NCBI RefSeq assembly: GCF_001625085.1
Contig: NZ_BDAW01000006.1
Location: forward strand, 1 to 64,000
DNA from: Nocardia acidivorans NBRC 108247
Lineage (GTDB): Bacteria > Actinomycetota > Actinomycetes > Mycobacteriales > Mycobacteriaceae
Direction: 5' to 3'
DNA length: 64,000 bases
Positions within the stretch are counted from its first letter, which is position 1, and every line of letters starts with the position of its first letter. The position numbers were made by a program, and so were the translations under genes. This document shows, one piece after another, positions 34,401 to 43,580 of this stretch. The notes below the pieces were generated by a model. That model saw only the letters and a list, made by a program, of their open reading frames with translations. It made no database searches and was not told the DNA's origin.

Positions 34401-34752
34401 TGAAGGCCATCACCCAGCACGCCTACGGCACCACCCGCTGACCGAACTCCGCGCCCTCCTCACGCCCACCGGCACCCTGGTCATCGGCGGCGGCGAAGGC
34501 GGCGGCCCCTGGTTCGGCGGCCTGGGCCGCACCGCCCGCGCCCAACTGACCTCCCCCTTCGTCAAACACGGACTCGCCGGGCTGCTCTCGCTCCCCAAGC
34601 CCGAAATGCTCAGGGATGTAGCGGAATTGGCGTCGATCGGAGCCTGGACGCCTCGTATCGACCGTACCTTCGACCTCCCGGACGCGGCCGCGGCCATCGA
34701 CTACCTGGTCACCGGTCATCCCAAGGGCAAAATCGCCCGCACCGTCGGTTAG
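34397..34752 (+). pseudogene. zinc-type alcohol dehydrogenase with large internal deletion
   Basis: Starting at 34397 the reading MMKAITQHAYGTT is the classic N-terminus of an NAD(P)-dependent medium-chain dehydrogenase. It meets a TGA after about 14 codons. Immediately afterwards another frame continues with the C-terminal end of the same family (LLTPTGTLVIGGGEGGG, then DAAAAIDYLVTGHPKGKIAR), ending at 34752. Roughly two thirds of the gene, including the catalytic and nucleotide-binding core, has been lost and the frame changed at the junction. It is clearly inactive as a dehydrogenase. Confidence 0.8.
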
Positions 34753-35342
34753 GCGGCCAGGTTCAGGAAGTTCGCGTAGCTGTACCACGGCCCCTCGATA
34801 TGCCGGTAGTGATTCCCGGCGCTCGCATTCGGAAGCGGCTGCGGCGGATCGCCCTTCGGCACATAGGCGAACCCGTCGATCCCGAGCCCCGATCCCGCCA
34901 GACTGAACGAACACCCCTGCGGAATAGCGGTCACCCGGTCGATCCGATACACCCCGAACCGTCGACTCCCCTCGAAATCCGCACAGCTCGCGGCGGCACT
35001 CTCCAGACTCGGCCGGGACAACATCCAACCGACGCGCTGCGGCACCCCGGTAACGAGCAGCATCGCGGCGAGTGCGAACACCACCGGCGCGATCACCGAA
35101 ATCCGCCACACCCCATAGGCATTCACTCCGGCGACAGCCACCGCGAGCCATATGCCACCGGTGATCACCAGCGCCCAGCCGCCGAGCAGCAGCGCACCCA
35201 GTTGATCTCCGCGAGAGGCGTACTCCCACAGCACCCACAGACAGCACCCCGCCACCAACGCGGTAACGGACACCATGGAGATCGTCCACAACTGCGGAAT
35301 GCGCTCCGGCGCAGCCGGGGGATAGACACTCACCGACCCCAT
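34749..35342 (-). CDS. hypothetical membrane protein
   Basis: 197 residues. Three predicted membrane helices in the N-terminal half (about residues 20-42, 50-72, 80-100), then an extracytoplasmic domain of about 90 residues with a Cys pair (SCADFEGSRRFGVYRID and IPQGCSF) and a C-terminal HIEGPWYSYANFLNLAA. It looks like a membrane-anchored sensor or binding protein, but I do not recognise the family. It overlaps the dehydrogenase remnant tail-to-tail by 4 nt. Confidence 0.6.
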   Translation of the reverse strand: MGSVSVYPPAAPERIPQLWTISMVSVTALVAGCCLWVLWEYASRGDQLGALLLGGWALVITGGIWLAVAVAGVNAYGVWRISVIAPVVFALAAMLLVTGVPQRVGWMLSRPSLESAAASCADFEGSRRFGVYRIDRVTAIPQGCSFSLAGSGLGIDGFAYVPKGDPPQPLPNASAGNHYRHIEGPWYSYANFLNLAA

Positions 35343-35450
35343 CCTGCCCGATTCCGGCGTCAGAGCACATACGGCCGATCCGGCGTTGGCGAGTATCGGT
35401 CACGCCATTCCCGCCGTGGACGTGGCGGTCGACGAGCGGTCCTCGGCTGC

Positions 35451-35640
35451 CGGGCGAGTTACGTCGCGATATCGCGGATGTAGTCCTTGTGGACCGCCCC
35501 GCTCCGGAGGTTCCGGTGCGGCGCCCGCGTGGTGGGCGGTCTCCTCGATCATGTGCGTAAGTGCCCAGCGCAGGCTCAGCGCGGGACCGCCCGGCCGCTG
35601 TGCAGATCGCACGCTGGGAATCCGCCACGCGCACAACGCA
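35451..35640 (-). pseudogene. DinB/DUF664 C-terminal remnant
   Basis: On the minus strand, SLRWALTHMIEETAHHAG matches the most conserved part of actinobacterial DinB/DUF664 proteins (mycothiol-dependent S-transferase fold), including the metal-ligand His residues. The frame then shifts; the adjacent frame continues HKDYIRDIAT, the usual end of the family. The N-terminal part cannot be followed. Limits are approximate. Confidence 0.55.
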
Positions 35641-35768
35641 TCCCATCGCCGTCTTCGAGGGAGGCCGACTATCCGGTGGGAGTGCTGCCGCTGCGGTTCA
35701 CTCCGGACGGGACCGGGATGTGGATCGGATCGAACCGCGGTACCGACGGGTGGCGGTCGGCGCGCTGG

Positions 35769-35794
35769 ATTCAGTGCACAGTCGTACACTGAAT
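35769..35794 (+). promoter_or_regulatory. inverted repeat at the lipase-like gene start
   Basis: Perfect 8-bp arms ATTCAGTG-N10-CACTGAAT ending 2 nt before the ATG at 35797. A repressor bound here would block transcription or leaderless initiation. Confidence 0.5.
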
Positions 35795-35796
35795 TA

Positions 35797-37089
35797 ATGG
35801 TGGAGTCTATGCCGCAGCGGCGGGCCGAGATTCGGGCACTCGCGCGCCTGGCGGGCGATGAACTCGGCGGTGCGATCGACGGGATCGGGACCACGCACCG
35901 GGCGGTCAGCGATCACGTGTTCGCGGCGGTGTCGTGGGGTATCGGCCCGGCCGCGCGGCCGGTGAAATCGGTGCACGATGTCATCACCTCCGGGGTGTAT
36001 CGAGTGGTCAGTGGCGGCGCGGTCGTGGCCGGGTCGGTGGCCGAACTCGCGGGGGAGTTGCCCGGACTGCCCACCCCCTCACGCACCGTGTACGGGTCGG
36101 GGCTGATCGCGACGCTACAGGGGCTGATCGGCGACAACCTCGCGCGGGAGCGGCCGATTCTGGCCTCGCCCATGAGTTTTCGCGTCGACGGGGAGCCCGT
36201 CGACGCGCGTGAACTCGGTGCGGTGGTGACGAATCCGCGCCCGCGGATCGTGATCTTCCTGCACGGGCTGGTGGAAACCGAGCATGCCTGGCGGCTCGGC
36301 GGACGGCCCAGCTACGCCGAGCGACTCGACTCCGATCTCGACCGCACCACCCTCATGGTGCGATACAACAGCGGCTTGCGCATCGCCGAGAACGCCCGCC
36401 AACTCGATCTGCTCCTGCGTGATCTCGTCGCGCACTGGCCGGTCGAGGCGCGGGAGATCGCCCTGGTCTGTCATTCGATGGGCGGCCTGATCGCCCGCGG
36501 TGCGTGCCATGCGGCCGATACCGAAGGCCAGGACTGGGTACGGCGAGTCCGCCAGATCGTATGCCTGGGATCCCCGCATCTGGGCGCACCCCTGGAACAG
36601 CTGGTCCACCGCGTCACCGGGGTCTTGGACCGGGTGCCCGAGACACGTCCGTTCGCGCGCCTGCTACGCCGTCGCAGCGCCGGAATCCGCGACCTGCGCC
36701 GGGGTGCACTGGTGGACCAGGACTGGTCGGATCTCGGCGCGGATACCTTGCGCCGCAAGGTGATTCAAGAGGTCCCACTCCTGCCCGGCGCCGACCACTA
36801 TTTCGTCACCGCGTCCATCACCCGGAGCCCGCGACACCCGCTCGGCCGACTCATCGGCGACGGTCTCGTGCTGCCCAGCAGCGGCTCCGGCCGAAACCGC
36901 GCCCGCCGCATCGGATTCGACGACGCCAACGGCCTGCACCTACCGGGCGCGAACCATTTCAGCCTGCTCAACCACGAGGCCGTCTACAGCGCCCTGCTGA
37001 CCTGGCTCGGCGACAAGCCCGTGGTCGCGACGGCACACGAGCCCGCACGACGCATCCCGCCCCTGACCGCTCGTGAAGACCATGGATGA
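35797..37089 (+). CDS. PGAP1/lipase-like alpha/beta hydrolase
   Basis: 430 residues from the ATG at 35797; another ATG at 35809 is possible. A helical N-terminal domain of about 125 residues comes first, then the hydrolase fold: IVIFLHGLVETEHAW near residue 150, nucleophile elbow CHSMGG near 225, and a C-terminal NGLHLPGANHFSLLNH that offers the His. IVCLGSPHLGAPLEQLVH near 250 is typical of lipases and esterases of the PGAP1/GPI-inositol-deacylase-like group found in mycolata. No signal peptide is seen. It is followed by a terminator and is monocistronic. Confidence 0.75.
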   Translation: MVESMPQRRAEIRALARLAGDELGGAIDGIGTTHRAVSDHVFAAVSWGIGPAARPVKSVHDVITSGVYRVVSGGAVVAGSVAELAGELPGLPTPSRTVYGSGLIATLQGLIGDNLARERPILASPMSFRVDGEPVDARELGAVVTNPRPRIVIFLHGLVETEHAWRLGGRPSYAERLDSDLDRTTLMVRYNSGLRIAENARQLDLLLRDLVAHWPVEAREIALVCHSMGGLIARGACHAADTEGQDWVRRVRQIVCLGSPHLGAPLEQLVHRVTGVLDRVPETRPFARLLRRRSAGIRDLRRGALVDQDWSDLGADTLRRKVIQEVPLLPGADHYFVTASITRSPRHPLGRLIGDGLVLPSSGSGRNRARRIGFDDANGLHLPGANHFSLLNHEAVYSALLTWLGDKPVVATAHEPARRIPPLTAREDHG

Positions 37090-37123
37090 GGCCCCGCTCC
37101 GGATGTTTCCGGTGCGGGGCCTC
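37088..37123. terminator. terminator between hydrolase and malate synthase genes
   Basis: Perfect 10-bp arms GAGGCCCCGC (37088-37097) and complement (37114-37123), loop of 16 nt that can pair further (TCCGG/CCGG). Confidence 0.65.
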
Positions 37124-37178
37124 GGGGTGAAAAGAGCTGCTAGGAGCTACTTTTCGGGGGTCTAGCGTTCAGTTGGGT

Positions 37179-39359
37179 TCAGCCGAACTTCTGTGCCTTC
37201 GCCTCACGGCGACGGCGGTGCAGGATGGGCTCGGTGTAGCCGTTGGGCTGCTTGGTGCCTTCGAGCACGAGTTCCTTGGCCGCTTGGAAGGCGATGGAGG
37301 CGTCGAAGTCGGGGGACATGGCGTGGTAGTTGGAGTCGCCGGCGTTCTGGCGGTCCACGACGGGGGCCATGCGCTCCAGGCTGGCGAGCACATCCTTTTC
37401 GGTGACGATGCCGTGGCGCAGCCAGTTGGTCATGAGCTGGCTCGAAATGCGCAGGGTGGCACGGTCTTCCATGAGGCCGACGTCCTTGATGTCGGGGACC
37501 TTGGAGCAGCCGACGCCCTGGTCGATCCAGCGCACCACGTAGCCGAGGATGCCCTGGGAATTGTTGTCCAACTCCTGCTGGATCTCCTCGGCGGTCCAGT
37601 TGGTGTCCTGGGCCAGGGGGATCTCGAGGATCTCGTCGACGGTGGCGCGGGGGCCGCCCTTGGCGATCTCGGCCTGCCGCTTGAACACGTCCACCAGGTG
37701 GTAGTGGGTTGCGTGCAGGGTGGCGGCGGTGGGCGAGGGGACCCAGGCGGTGTTCGCGCCGGCCTTGGGGTGGCCGATCTTCTGAACGAGCATGTCGGCC
37801 ATCAGGTCGGGCATGGCCCACATGCCCTTACCGATCTGCGCCTTACCGGGCAGGCCGGCGGCGATACCGGTGTCGACATTCCAGTCCTCGTAGGACTTGA
37901 TCCACTGCTGGGCCTTCATCTCGGCCTTGCGGACCATCGGCCCGGCCTCCATGGAGGTGTGGATCTCATCGCCGGTGCGGTCCAGGAAGCCGGTGTTGAT
38001 GAAGACCACGCGGTCCTTGGCGGCATTGATGGACGCCTTGAGGTTGACCGTGGTGCGGCGCTCCTCGTCCATGATGCCGACCTTGAGGGTGTTGCGCGGG
38101 ACGTCCACGACATCCTCGACGGCCGCGAACAGGTCGTTGGTGAAGGCGACCTCGTCGGGACCGTGCATCTTCGGCTTCACGATGTAGACCGAACCGGTGC
38201 GGGTGTTCTCGAGCTTGGTGTCGCCATTGAGCGCGTGCTTGGCGATCAGCGAGGTGAACAGGCCGTCGAGGATGCCCTCGGGCACCTCGTTGCCGTCCTT
38301 GTCCAAGATGGCGTCCGAGGTCATCAGATGACCCACATTGCGCACGAACAGCAGCGAACGACCGTGCAGCACAAGTTCACTGCCGTCGAGCGCGGTGTAC
38401 ACCCGGTCCGGGTTCATGGTGCGGGTGAAGGTCTTGCCGCCCTTGGCGACCTGCTCGGACAGATCGCCCTTCATCAGGCCCAGCCAGTTGTGGTAGCCGA
38501 GCACCTTGTCCTCGGCGTCCACGGCCGCGACCGAATCCTCGAAGTCCATGATGGTGGTGATCGCGGACTCCAGCACGACGTCCTTGATACCGGCGTCGTC
38601 GGTGGAACCGACCGGGGATTCGCGATCGAACTGGATCTCGATGTGCAGGCCGTTGTGCTTGAACAGCAGCGAGGTGGGGTCCTCGGGGGTGCCGAGGTAG
38701 CCGACCAGCGCGTCACCGTCGGCCAGGCCGATGGTGGTGCCGTCCTCGAGGGTGACCTCGAGTTCGCCGTCCACGATCGCGTACTTGCTGGTGCCCAGGT
38801 GCGATCCGGTGATCAGCGGCAGCGCGTCGTCGAGGAAGTTGCGGGCCCACTCGATGACCTTGTCGCCGCGAACCTTGTTGTAGCCCTTGCCCTTTTCCGC
38901 GCCATCTGCCTCGGAGATGGCGTCGGTGCCGTACAGCGCGTCATAGAGCGAGCCCCAGCGGGCATTGGCCGCGTTGATGGCGAAGCGCGCGTTCATCACC
39001 GGAACCACGAGCTGCGGGCCCGCGGTGGTGGCGATTTCGGCGTCCACGTTCTCGGTACCGATCTGGAAATCGGCCGGTTCGGGACGCAGGTAGCCGATCT
39101 CGGTGAGGAACTGCTTGTAGGCAGCCTTGTCGTAGCCGGCGCCGGGGTTGGCGCGGTGCCACTCGTCGATCTTGGCCTGGATGTCGTCGCGTTCTGCCAG
39201 CAGAGCACGGTTACGGGGAGCGAGGTCGTTGATCACGGCCTCGGCGCCCGACCAGAACGCGGCGGAGTCTACGCCGGTACCGGGAAGAGCCTCGTTTTCC
39301 ACGAAATCGTGGAGCACGCGCGCGACCTGGAGTCCGCCGACCTGAATCCGCTCTGTCAT
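37179..39359 (-). CDS. glcB: malate synthase G
   Basis: 726 residues, the normal length of malate synthase G. It condenses glyoxylate and acetyl-CoA to malate in the glyoxylate shunt, allowing growth on fatty acids or acetate. Landmarks are [13 protein letters not shown] at the N-terminus, the [17 protein letters not shown] block near residue 270, [19 protein letters not shown] near 390 and [15 protein letters not shown] near 425 with the active-site Glu/Asp region, and [13 protein letters not shown] near 535. The reading is complete and undisturbed. The gene stands alone; isocitrate lyase is not in the window. Confidence 0.97.
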   Translation of the reverse strand: MTERIQVGGLQVARVLHDFVENEALPGTGVDSAAFWSGAEAVINDLAPRNRALLAERDDIQAKIDEWHRANPGAGYDKAAYKQFLTEIGYLRPEPADFQIGTENVDAEIATTAGPQLVVPVMNARFAINAANARWGSLYDALYGTDAISEADGAEKGKGYNKVRGDKVIEWARNFLDDALPLITGSHLGTSKYAIVDGELEVTLEDGTTIGLADGDALVGYLGTPEDPTSLLFKHNGLHIEIQFDRESPVGSTDDAGIKDVVLESAITTIMDFEDSVAAVDAEDKVLGYHNWLGLMKGDLSEQVAKGGKTFTRTMNPDRVYTALDGSELVLHGRSLLFVRNVGHLMTSDAILDKDGNEVPEGILDGLFTSLIAKHALNGDTKLENTRTGSVYIVKPKMHGPDEVAFTNDLFAAVEDVVDVPRNTLKVGIMDEERRTTVNLKASINAAKDRVVFINTGFLDRTGDEIHTSMEAGPMVRKAEMKAQQWIKSYEDWNVDTGIAAGLPGKAQIGKGMWAMPDLMADMLVQKIGHPKAGANTAWVPSPTAATLHATHYHLVDVFKRQAEIAKGGPRATVDEILEIPLAQDTNWTAEEIQQELDNNSQGILGYVVRWIDQGVGCSKVPDIKDVGLMEDRATLRISSQLMTNWLRHGIVTEKDVLASLERMAPVVDRQNAGDSNYHAMSPDFDASIAFQAAKELVLEGTKQPNGYTEPILHRRRREAKAQKFG

Positions 39360-39500
39360 CTACTGCCTCGTTTCGAGATAGCCGGGGGGCTGTTGATGTG
39401 TGGAAAAAAGTACGCCCGTCATGTTACTCGCGGGTATGGCGGCCCGGTTCGCGGTACCGGTGTTTCGGGTCCCGGGGCGAGCCTTGATTGTATCGGCCGG

Positions 39501-39515
39501 TACATTTAATGTACT
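39501..39515. promoter_or_regulatory. candidate TetR operator of the SDR-TetR-ACAD operon
   Basis: GTACATT-T-AATGTAC, a perfect 7-bp inverted repeat, 42 bp upstream of the SDR start, with an extra half-site-like GGAACATTT at 39521-39529. It is the only strong palindrome before the operon that encodes a TetR protein. Confidence 0.6.
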
Positions 39516-39556
39516 GAGCGGAACATTTAGCGATTCGGTGGACGCAGGTGTCAGAT

Positions 39557-40303
39557 ATGGGAAACACGTTGTCCGGCAAGGTCGTTGTGGTCACCGGCGG
39601 CAGTCGCGGGCTCGGCCGCGAGATGGTGCTGGCCTTCGCCGCTGCCGGGGCCGACGTGGTGATCGCCAGTCGCAAGCTCGAATCATGTGACGCACTCGCC
39701 ACCGTGGTGCGGGAGAAATACGGGCGGCGGGCCTTGGCCGTGGCCTGCAATGTGGGGGAGTGGGCGCGGTGCGAGGCGCTCGCCGAGACCGCGTTCGCCG
39801 AATTCGGGCGGGTCGACGTGCTCGTCAACAACGCGGGCATGTCCCTGCTGTACCCGAGTCTTGACCAGGTCTCCGAGGCGATGTTCGACAAGGTGATCGC
39901 CACCAATCTCAAGGGCCCGTTCCGGCTGTCGGCCCTGATCGGGGCGCGGATGGCCGCGGCGGGCGGCGGATCGATCATCAACATCTCCTCCATCGAGGCG
40001 GCCCGGCCGGAACCGATGGCCGTGCCCTACGCCGCGGCCAAGGCCGGGCTCGAGGCGCTGTCGGGGGGCCTCGCGCAGACCTACGGACCGGCGGTGCGGG
40101 TCAACACCATTCGCTGCGGGGCGTTCGACACCGATATCGCCAAGGCATGGCCGCGGGAGATGCGCGACTATCTGGCGCAGCACAATGCGCTCGGACGCAT
40201 CGGTGTGCCCGCCGACATCGTCGGTGCGGCACTGTTCTTCGCCTCGGACGCATCGTCCTTCTGCACCGGAGCGACCCTCCAGGTGGACGGCGGCTGGCGA
40301 TGA
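39557..40303 (+). CDS. short-chain dehydrogenase/reductase
   Basis: 248 residues from the ATG at 39557 (MGNTLSGK); a GTG at 39548 is the alternative. Classical SDR motifs: TGGSRGLG near residue 13, NNAGMSLL near 92, NISSIEAA with the Ser near 142, and PYAAAKAG (YxxxK) near 157, then the C-terminal GATLQVDGGW. It reduces or oxidises a hydroxy/keto group, perhaps a 3-hydroxyacyl-CoA, given the acyl-CoA dehydrogenase in the same operon. Its stop overlaps the TetR start. Confidence 0.85.
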   Translation: MGNTLSGKVVVVTGGSRGLGREMVLAFAAAGADVVIASRKLESCDALATVVREKYGRRALAVACNVGEWARCEALAETAFAEFGRVDVLVNNAGMSLLYPSLDQVSEAMFDKVIATNLKGPFRLSALIGARMAAAGGGSIINISSIEAARPEPMAVPYAAAKAGLEALSGGLAQTYGPAVRVNTIRCGAFDTDIAKAWPREMRDYLAQHNALGRIGVPADIVGAALFFASDASSFCTGATLQVDGGWR

Positions 40304-40941
40304 CCGAGACGCCCGCGCGCCGGCGCGGCAGACCACCCGCCTCGGAGTCGAATCCGGTGCGGACCCGTGAGCGGATTGTGCGCGCGGCCCTGGAGTTGTT
40401 CGCGGAGAAGGGGTTTCACGCCACCAGCGTCGGCGAGATCGGCGATCGGGCCGGAATCCAACGCGGAGCGCTGTACTACCACATCGGATCCAAGGAGGAA
40501 TTGCTCTTCCAGATCCGGCGCAACTACACCCAGTTGATGCTGGACGCGGCCGCGCGCATCGCCGAGAGCTCGGAAGCGCCGATGCACAAGCTGCGCGCCT
40601 TGATTCGCAGTCATGTGCGGCTGATTCTCGAACACCGGCACGAGGTCACCATCGCCCTGCGCGATGCCGGGGCGCTGACCGGTGAACGCGCACTCGACTT
40701 GCAGGCGCTGCGCGACGGTATCCAGCAGAGCTGGCAGCGGGTATTCGACGAGGGCCATGCCGCCGGTCTCCTGCGCACCAACGATCACATCGTCACCAAT
40801 AGCGTTGTCGCCATGCTGAATATGGTCAGCGCCTGGTATCACCCCGACTGCGAGCACAGCCCCGATCGGATCGCGGACATTCTCACCACCACCATTCTGG
40901 GCGGTGTTGCCACACCTGCCGGAAACACACTGAAAGGCTGA
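40300..40941 (+). CDS. TetR-family regulator
   Basis: 213 residues from the ATG at 40300 (MTETPARRRGRPPAS), overlapping the SDR stop. N-terminal HTH: RERIVRAALELFAEKGFHAT then VGEIGDRAGIQRGALYYHIGSKEEL. The C-terminal domain (LRALIRSHVRLILEHRHEVTIAL, SAWYHPDCEHSPDRIADI) is of the TetR_C type seen in acyl-CoA-responsive repressors such as KstR2. It lies inside the operon it probably controls, with a likely operator at 39501-39515. The effector is probably an acyl-CoA, by analogy only. Confidence 0.85.
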   Translation: MTETPARRRGRPPASESNPVRTRERIVRAALELFAEKGFHATSVGEIGDRAGIQRGALYYHIGSKEELLFQIRRNYTQLMLDAAARIAESSEAPMHKLRALIRSHVRLILEHRHEVTIALRDAGALTGERALDLQALRDGIQQSWQRVFDEGHAAGLLRTNDHIVTNSVVAMLNMVSAWYHPDCEHSPDRIADILTTTILGGVATPAGNTLKG

Positions 40942-40943
40942 CC

Positions 40944-42233
40944 ATGGCTTGGGATTTCGACACCGACCCGGAGTACCAGCGGAAACTGGACTGGGTCGCG
41001 GAGTTCGTCCGCACCGAGGTGGAACCGCTGGATCTGCTGTACCCGGAACCGTACGACCGCAAGAATCCGGAGATCCGGGCGCTCATGAAACCCTTGCAGG
41101 AGAAGGTGAAAGAGCAGGGGCTGTGGGCCTGCCACCTCGGACCGGAGCTCGGCGGGCCCGGATTCGGTCAGGTGAAACTGGCGCTGCTGAACGAGGTGAT
41201 CGGCACCTCGAAGTGGGCTCCGCTGGTATTCGGTTGTCAGGCACCCGATTCCGGCAATGCCGAGATCCTCGCGCACTTCGGGACGCCCGAGCAGAAGGCG
41301 AAGTACCTGCAACCGCTGCTCGACGGCGAGATCGGGTCCTGCTACGTCATGACCGAGCCCACCGGCGGCTCGGACCCGACCTCGTTCAAGACACTCGCTG
41401 TGCGCGACGGTGATTCGTGGGTCATCAACGGTGAGAAGTGGTTCAATTCGGCGGCCGAATTCGCCAGCTTCCATATCGTCATGGTCGTCACCGATCCCGA
41501 GGCCGAACCGCATCAGCGCCTGTCCATGTTCATCGTGCCCGCGGACACCCCGGGGCTGGAGATCGTGCGCAACTTCACCGTTCCCGGCTTCAGCGAGAAC
41601 GAAGGGCATCTGCGCTTCACCGATGTGCGCGTGCCCGCCGATGCGCTGCTCGGCGCGGAGGGACTGGGCTTCATCGTCGCGCAGACCCGGCTCGGCGGCG
41701 GTCGTGTGCATCACGCCATGCGCACGGTCGCCATGGTGCGCAAGGCCTTCGACATGATGTGCGAGCGCGCGGTCTCGCGGCCCATGCGCAAGGGCGTGCT
41801 CGGCGGCCTGCAGATGACGCAGGAGAAGATCGCCGAATCCTGGATCGAGATGGAGCAGTTCCGGCTGCTGGTGCTGCGCACCGCCTGGCGCATCGACAAG
41901 GAGCAGGATTACCGCAAGGTGCGGCACGATATCGCCGCCATCAAGGTGGCCATGCCCAAGGTCATGCACGATATCGCCCAGCGCGCCATGCACCTGCACG
42001 GGGCGATCGGGGTCAGCACCGATCTGCCGTTCGTGGACATGATGAATTACGCGCAGGTCATGGCCATTGCCGACGGCCCGACCGAGGTGCACAAGATCAC
42101 TCTGGCCAAGGAGGTCCTCAAGACCTACCTGCCCGGAGATCCGGTGTACCCCAGTGGTTTCCGGCCCGCACTGCGCGAGCAGGCGCGGGAGCTGGTCGCC
42201 CGGCGGCTGGAACATACGGTGGGCAATCTCTGA
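40944..42233 (+). CDS. acyl-CoA dehydrogenase family protein
   Basis: 429 residues, longer than the standard 380 and typical of the ACAD10/11-like group. Motifs: CYVMTEPTGGSDPTSF near residue 135, WVINGEKWFNSAAEFA near 160, HLHGAIGVSTDLPF near 350 and the C-terminal IADGPTEVHKI, where Asp-Gly replaces the classical Glu-Gly, as is common in this group. It starts 3 nt after the TetR stop. It likely oxidises an acyl-CoA made or consumed by the SDR of the same operon. Confidence 0.87.
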   Translation: MAWDFDTDPEYQRKLDWVAEFVRTEVEPLDLLYPEPYDRKNPEIRALMKPLQEKVKEQGLWACHLGPELGGPGFGQVKLALLNEVIGTSKWAPLVFGCQAPDSGNAEILAHFGTPEQKAKYLQPLLDGEIGSCYVMTEPTGGSDPTSFKTLAVRDGDSWVINGEKWFNSAAEFASFHIVMVVTDPEAEPHQRLSMFIVPADTPGLEIVRNFTVPGFSENEGHLRFTDVRVPADALLGAEGLGFIVAQTRLGGGRVHHAMRTVAMVRKAFDMMCERAVSRPMRKGVLGGLQMTQEKIAESWIEMEQFRLLVLRTAWRIDKEQDYRKVRHDIAAIKVAMPKVMHDIAQRAMHLHGAIGVSTDLPFVDMMNYAQVMAIADGPTEVHKITLAKEVLKTYLPGDPVYPSGFRPALREQARELVARRLEHTVGNL

Positions 42234-42290
42234 CCTACGACCTCTGACCTACGAGGGGGAGCTCACGCTGCGAAGAACCTCGGTGCGGCG

Positions 42291-42506
42291 GTGGCCGCAC
42301 TCCTGATTACCGGCGGGATCAGCGGCGGAGTGACCACCCCCGGGCCTGGCCGTCGCCGACCCGGGGACCTCACACCTCCGAATGCGGTCTGCCCGTACCC
42401 GGATGTCGCCAACCCGGCGTGCACGTTCGGTCATGACGGCAACGAAGAGGGCGGGGCCACCGGTGGCGATCACTCCGGTGGCGAACACGACAGCGACACT
42501 CGCTAG
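42291..42506 (+). CDS. possible small secreted protein, start damaged
   Basis: The frame reads LGAAVAALLITGGISGGVTT before a two-Cys acidic tail (CPYPDVANPACTFGHDGNEE), like a small exported protein. The signal peptide reads best if it begins upstream near 42270 (KNLGAAVA), but no in-frame ATG/GTG exists there. A CTG in another frame at 42268 and an upstream AGGGGGA suggest a one-base deletion at the start. Either GTG 42291 is used, giving a short signal, or this is a frameshifted gene. The tail is rich in Gly, Asp and His. Confidence 0.35.
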   Translation: MAALLITGGISGGVTTPGPGRRRPGDLTPPNAVCPYPDVANPACTFGHDGNEEGGATGGDHSGGEHDSDTR

Positions 42507-42526
42507 CGCGTTTCCGCCCCCGTCGC

Positions 42527-43495
42527 TCAGGCGCTCTGACGCGTCATGGCGGAGCGGAACCGGGCCCGGTACGCCGAGGGCGTAATGCCCATGTGACGCA
42601 GGAAGATTCGGCGCAGCGACTCATCACTGCCCAGGCCCGAGCGTCGCGCCGCCCGGGTGACGGACTCACCGGATTCCAGCAGCGCCCGCGCCGCCTCCAG
42701 CCGCACCGATTCCACGAAAGCGGCCGGGGTGGTGTGCAATTGCTCGCGGAACAGGCGGGTCAGATGGCGGACGCTGAGCGACCCGCGCGCCGCCAGCGCC
42801 GGCAGGCGATGATCGGCGGCGGGGTCGGCGACGATCTCGTCGAGCAGCGCTCGCAGCGGATCGTGCGGTGGCCGCGCGATACGTGAGGCGGCCGAGAACT
42901 GCGATTGCCCGCCGGGGCGTTGCAGAAAGACCACCAGATCGCGGGCGACCTCGCGGGCCAGGTCGGCCCCGGCATCGGATTCGACCATGGACAGTGACAG
43001 GTCGATCCCCGCGCTCACACCCGCCGAGGTGAGCATCGGGCCGTCGCGCACATAGAGCGCGTCGGGTTCGACGGTGATGCGGGGATAGGCCCGGGCCAGG
43101 GTCCCCGCGTGCCGCCAATGCGTGGTGGCCCGGCGCTCATCGAGCAGACCGGTCGCGGCGAGCGCGAACGCGCCCGTGCAGATCGAGGCGATACGGCGTG
43201 CGGGATCGGCGAGGGCGGTGAGCGCGTCCAATAGTTCGGCCGGAGCGGGCGCGCCGGGCAGCTCCGGGGAGCCGGGAACCAGGAGGGTGTCCGCGTCGGA
43301 GATCTGCGCGAAGGAGGCGGCCACGCCCAAGCTCGCGCCCGCCGAGGTCGCCACCGGAGCGCCGGTGGGCGAGCACAGCGTCAGTTCGTAGTCGCCGCCC
43401 AATGCGATTGCGGTGCTGAAGACTTCGAGGGGAGCCGTCACATCCAGCAGGCGAACGCCGTCATAGGCGAGCATGGCGAGCTTGCGGTGGGTCAC
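42527..43495 (-). CDS. GlxA-type AraC regulator with DJ-1/PfpI domain
   Basis: 322 residues if begun at the GTG at 43495; an ATG at 43474 (MLAYDGVRLLD) is nearly as good. The N-terminal 170 residues form a DJ-1/PfpI domain (YDGVRLLDVTAPLEVF, TLLVPGSPELPGA, ASICTGAFALAATGLLDERRATTHW with the elbow Cys). The C-terminal 100 residues hold two AraC HTHs (LSVRHLTRLFREQLHTTPAAF and SDESLRRIFLRHMGITPSAYR). It is divergent from the HD-domain gene, a common pairing, and probably regulates it. Confidence 0.87.
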   Translation of the reverse strand: MTHRKLAMLAYDGVRLLDVTAPLEVFSTAIALGGDYELTLCSPTGAPVATSAGASLGVAASFAQISDADTLLVPGSPELPGAPAPAELLDALTALADPARRIASICTGAFALAATGLLDERRATTHWRHAGTLARAYPRITVEPDALYVRDGPMLTSAGVSAGIDLSLSMVESDAGADLAREVARDLVVFLQRPGGQSQFSAASRIARPPHDPLRALLDEIVADPAADHRLPALAARGSLSVRHLTRLFREQLHTTPAAFVESVRLEAARALLESGESVTRAARRSGLGSDESLRRIFLRHMGITPSAYRARFRSAMTRQSA

Positions 43496-43580
43496 ACCGT
43501 CCAGGGTAATGGCCCGATCTGTGGGGTATGTGTCCAGATGGCCAGGGCGGTGACCGGGGGTCACGGGCCAGGCTCGAAGC

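Larger units (their letters stand above)
35343..35796. other. gap holding a gene remnant and an operator
   Basis: Apart from the DinB remnant and the inverted repeat at 35769-35794, nothing gene-like is seen. Upstream in-frame extension of the lipase-like ORF to 35386 is rejected because it crosses the remnant and shows no protein-like sequence. Confidence 0.5.

Noticed and set aside
37173..39509. 778-codon plus-strand open frame opposite malate synthase
   Set aside because: Gly/Val/Asp-rich antisense shadow of an unmistakable malate synthase G; no domain or start signal.
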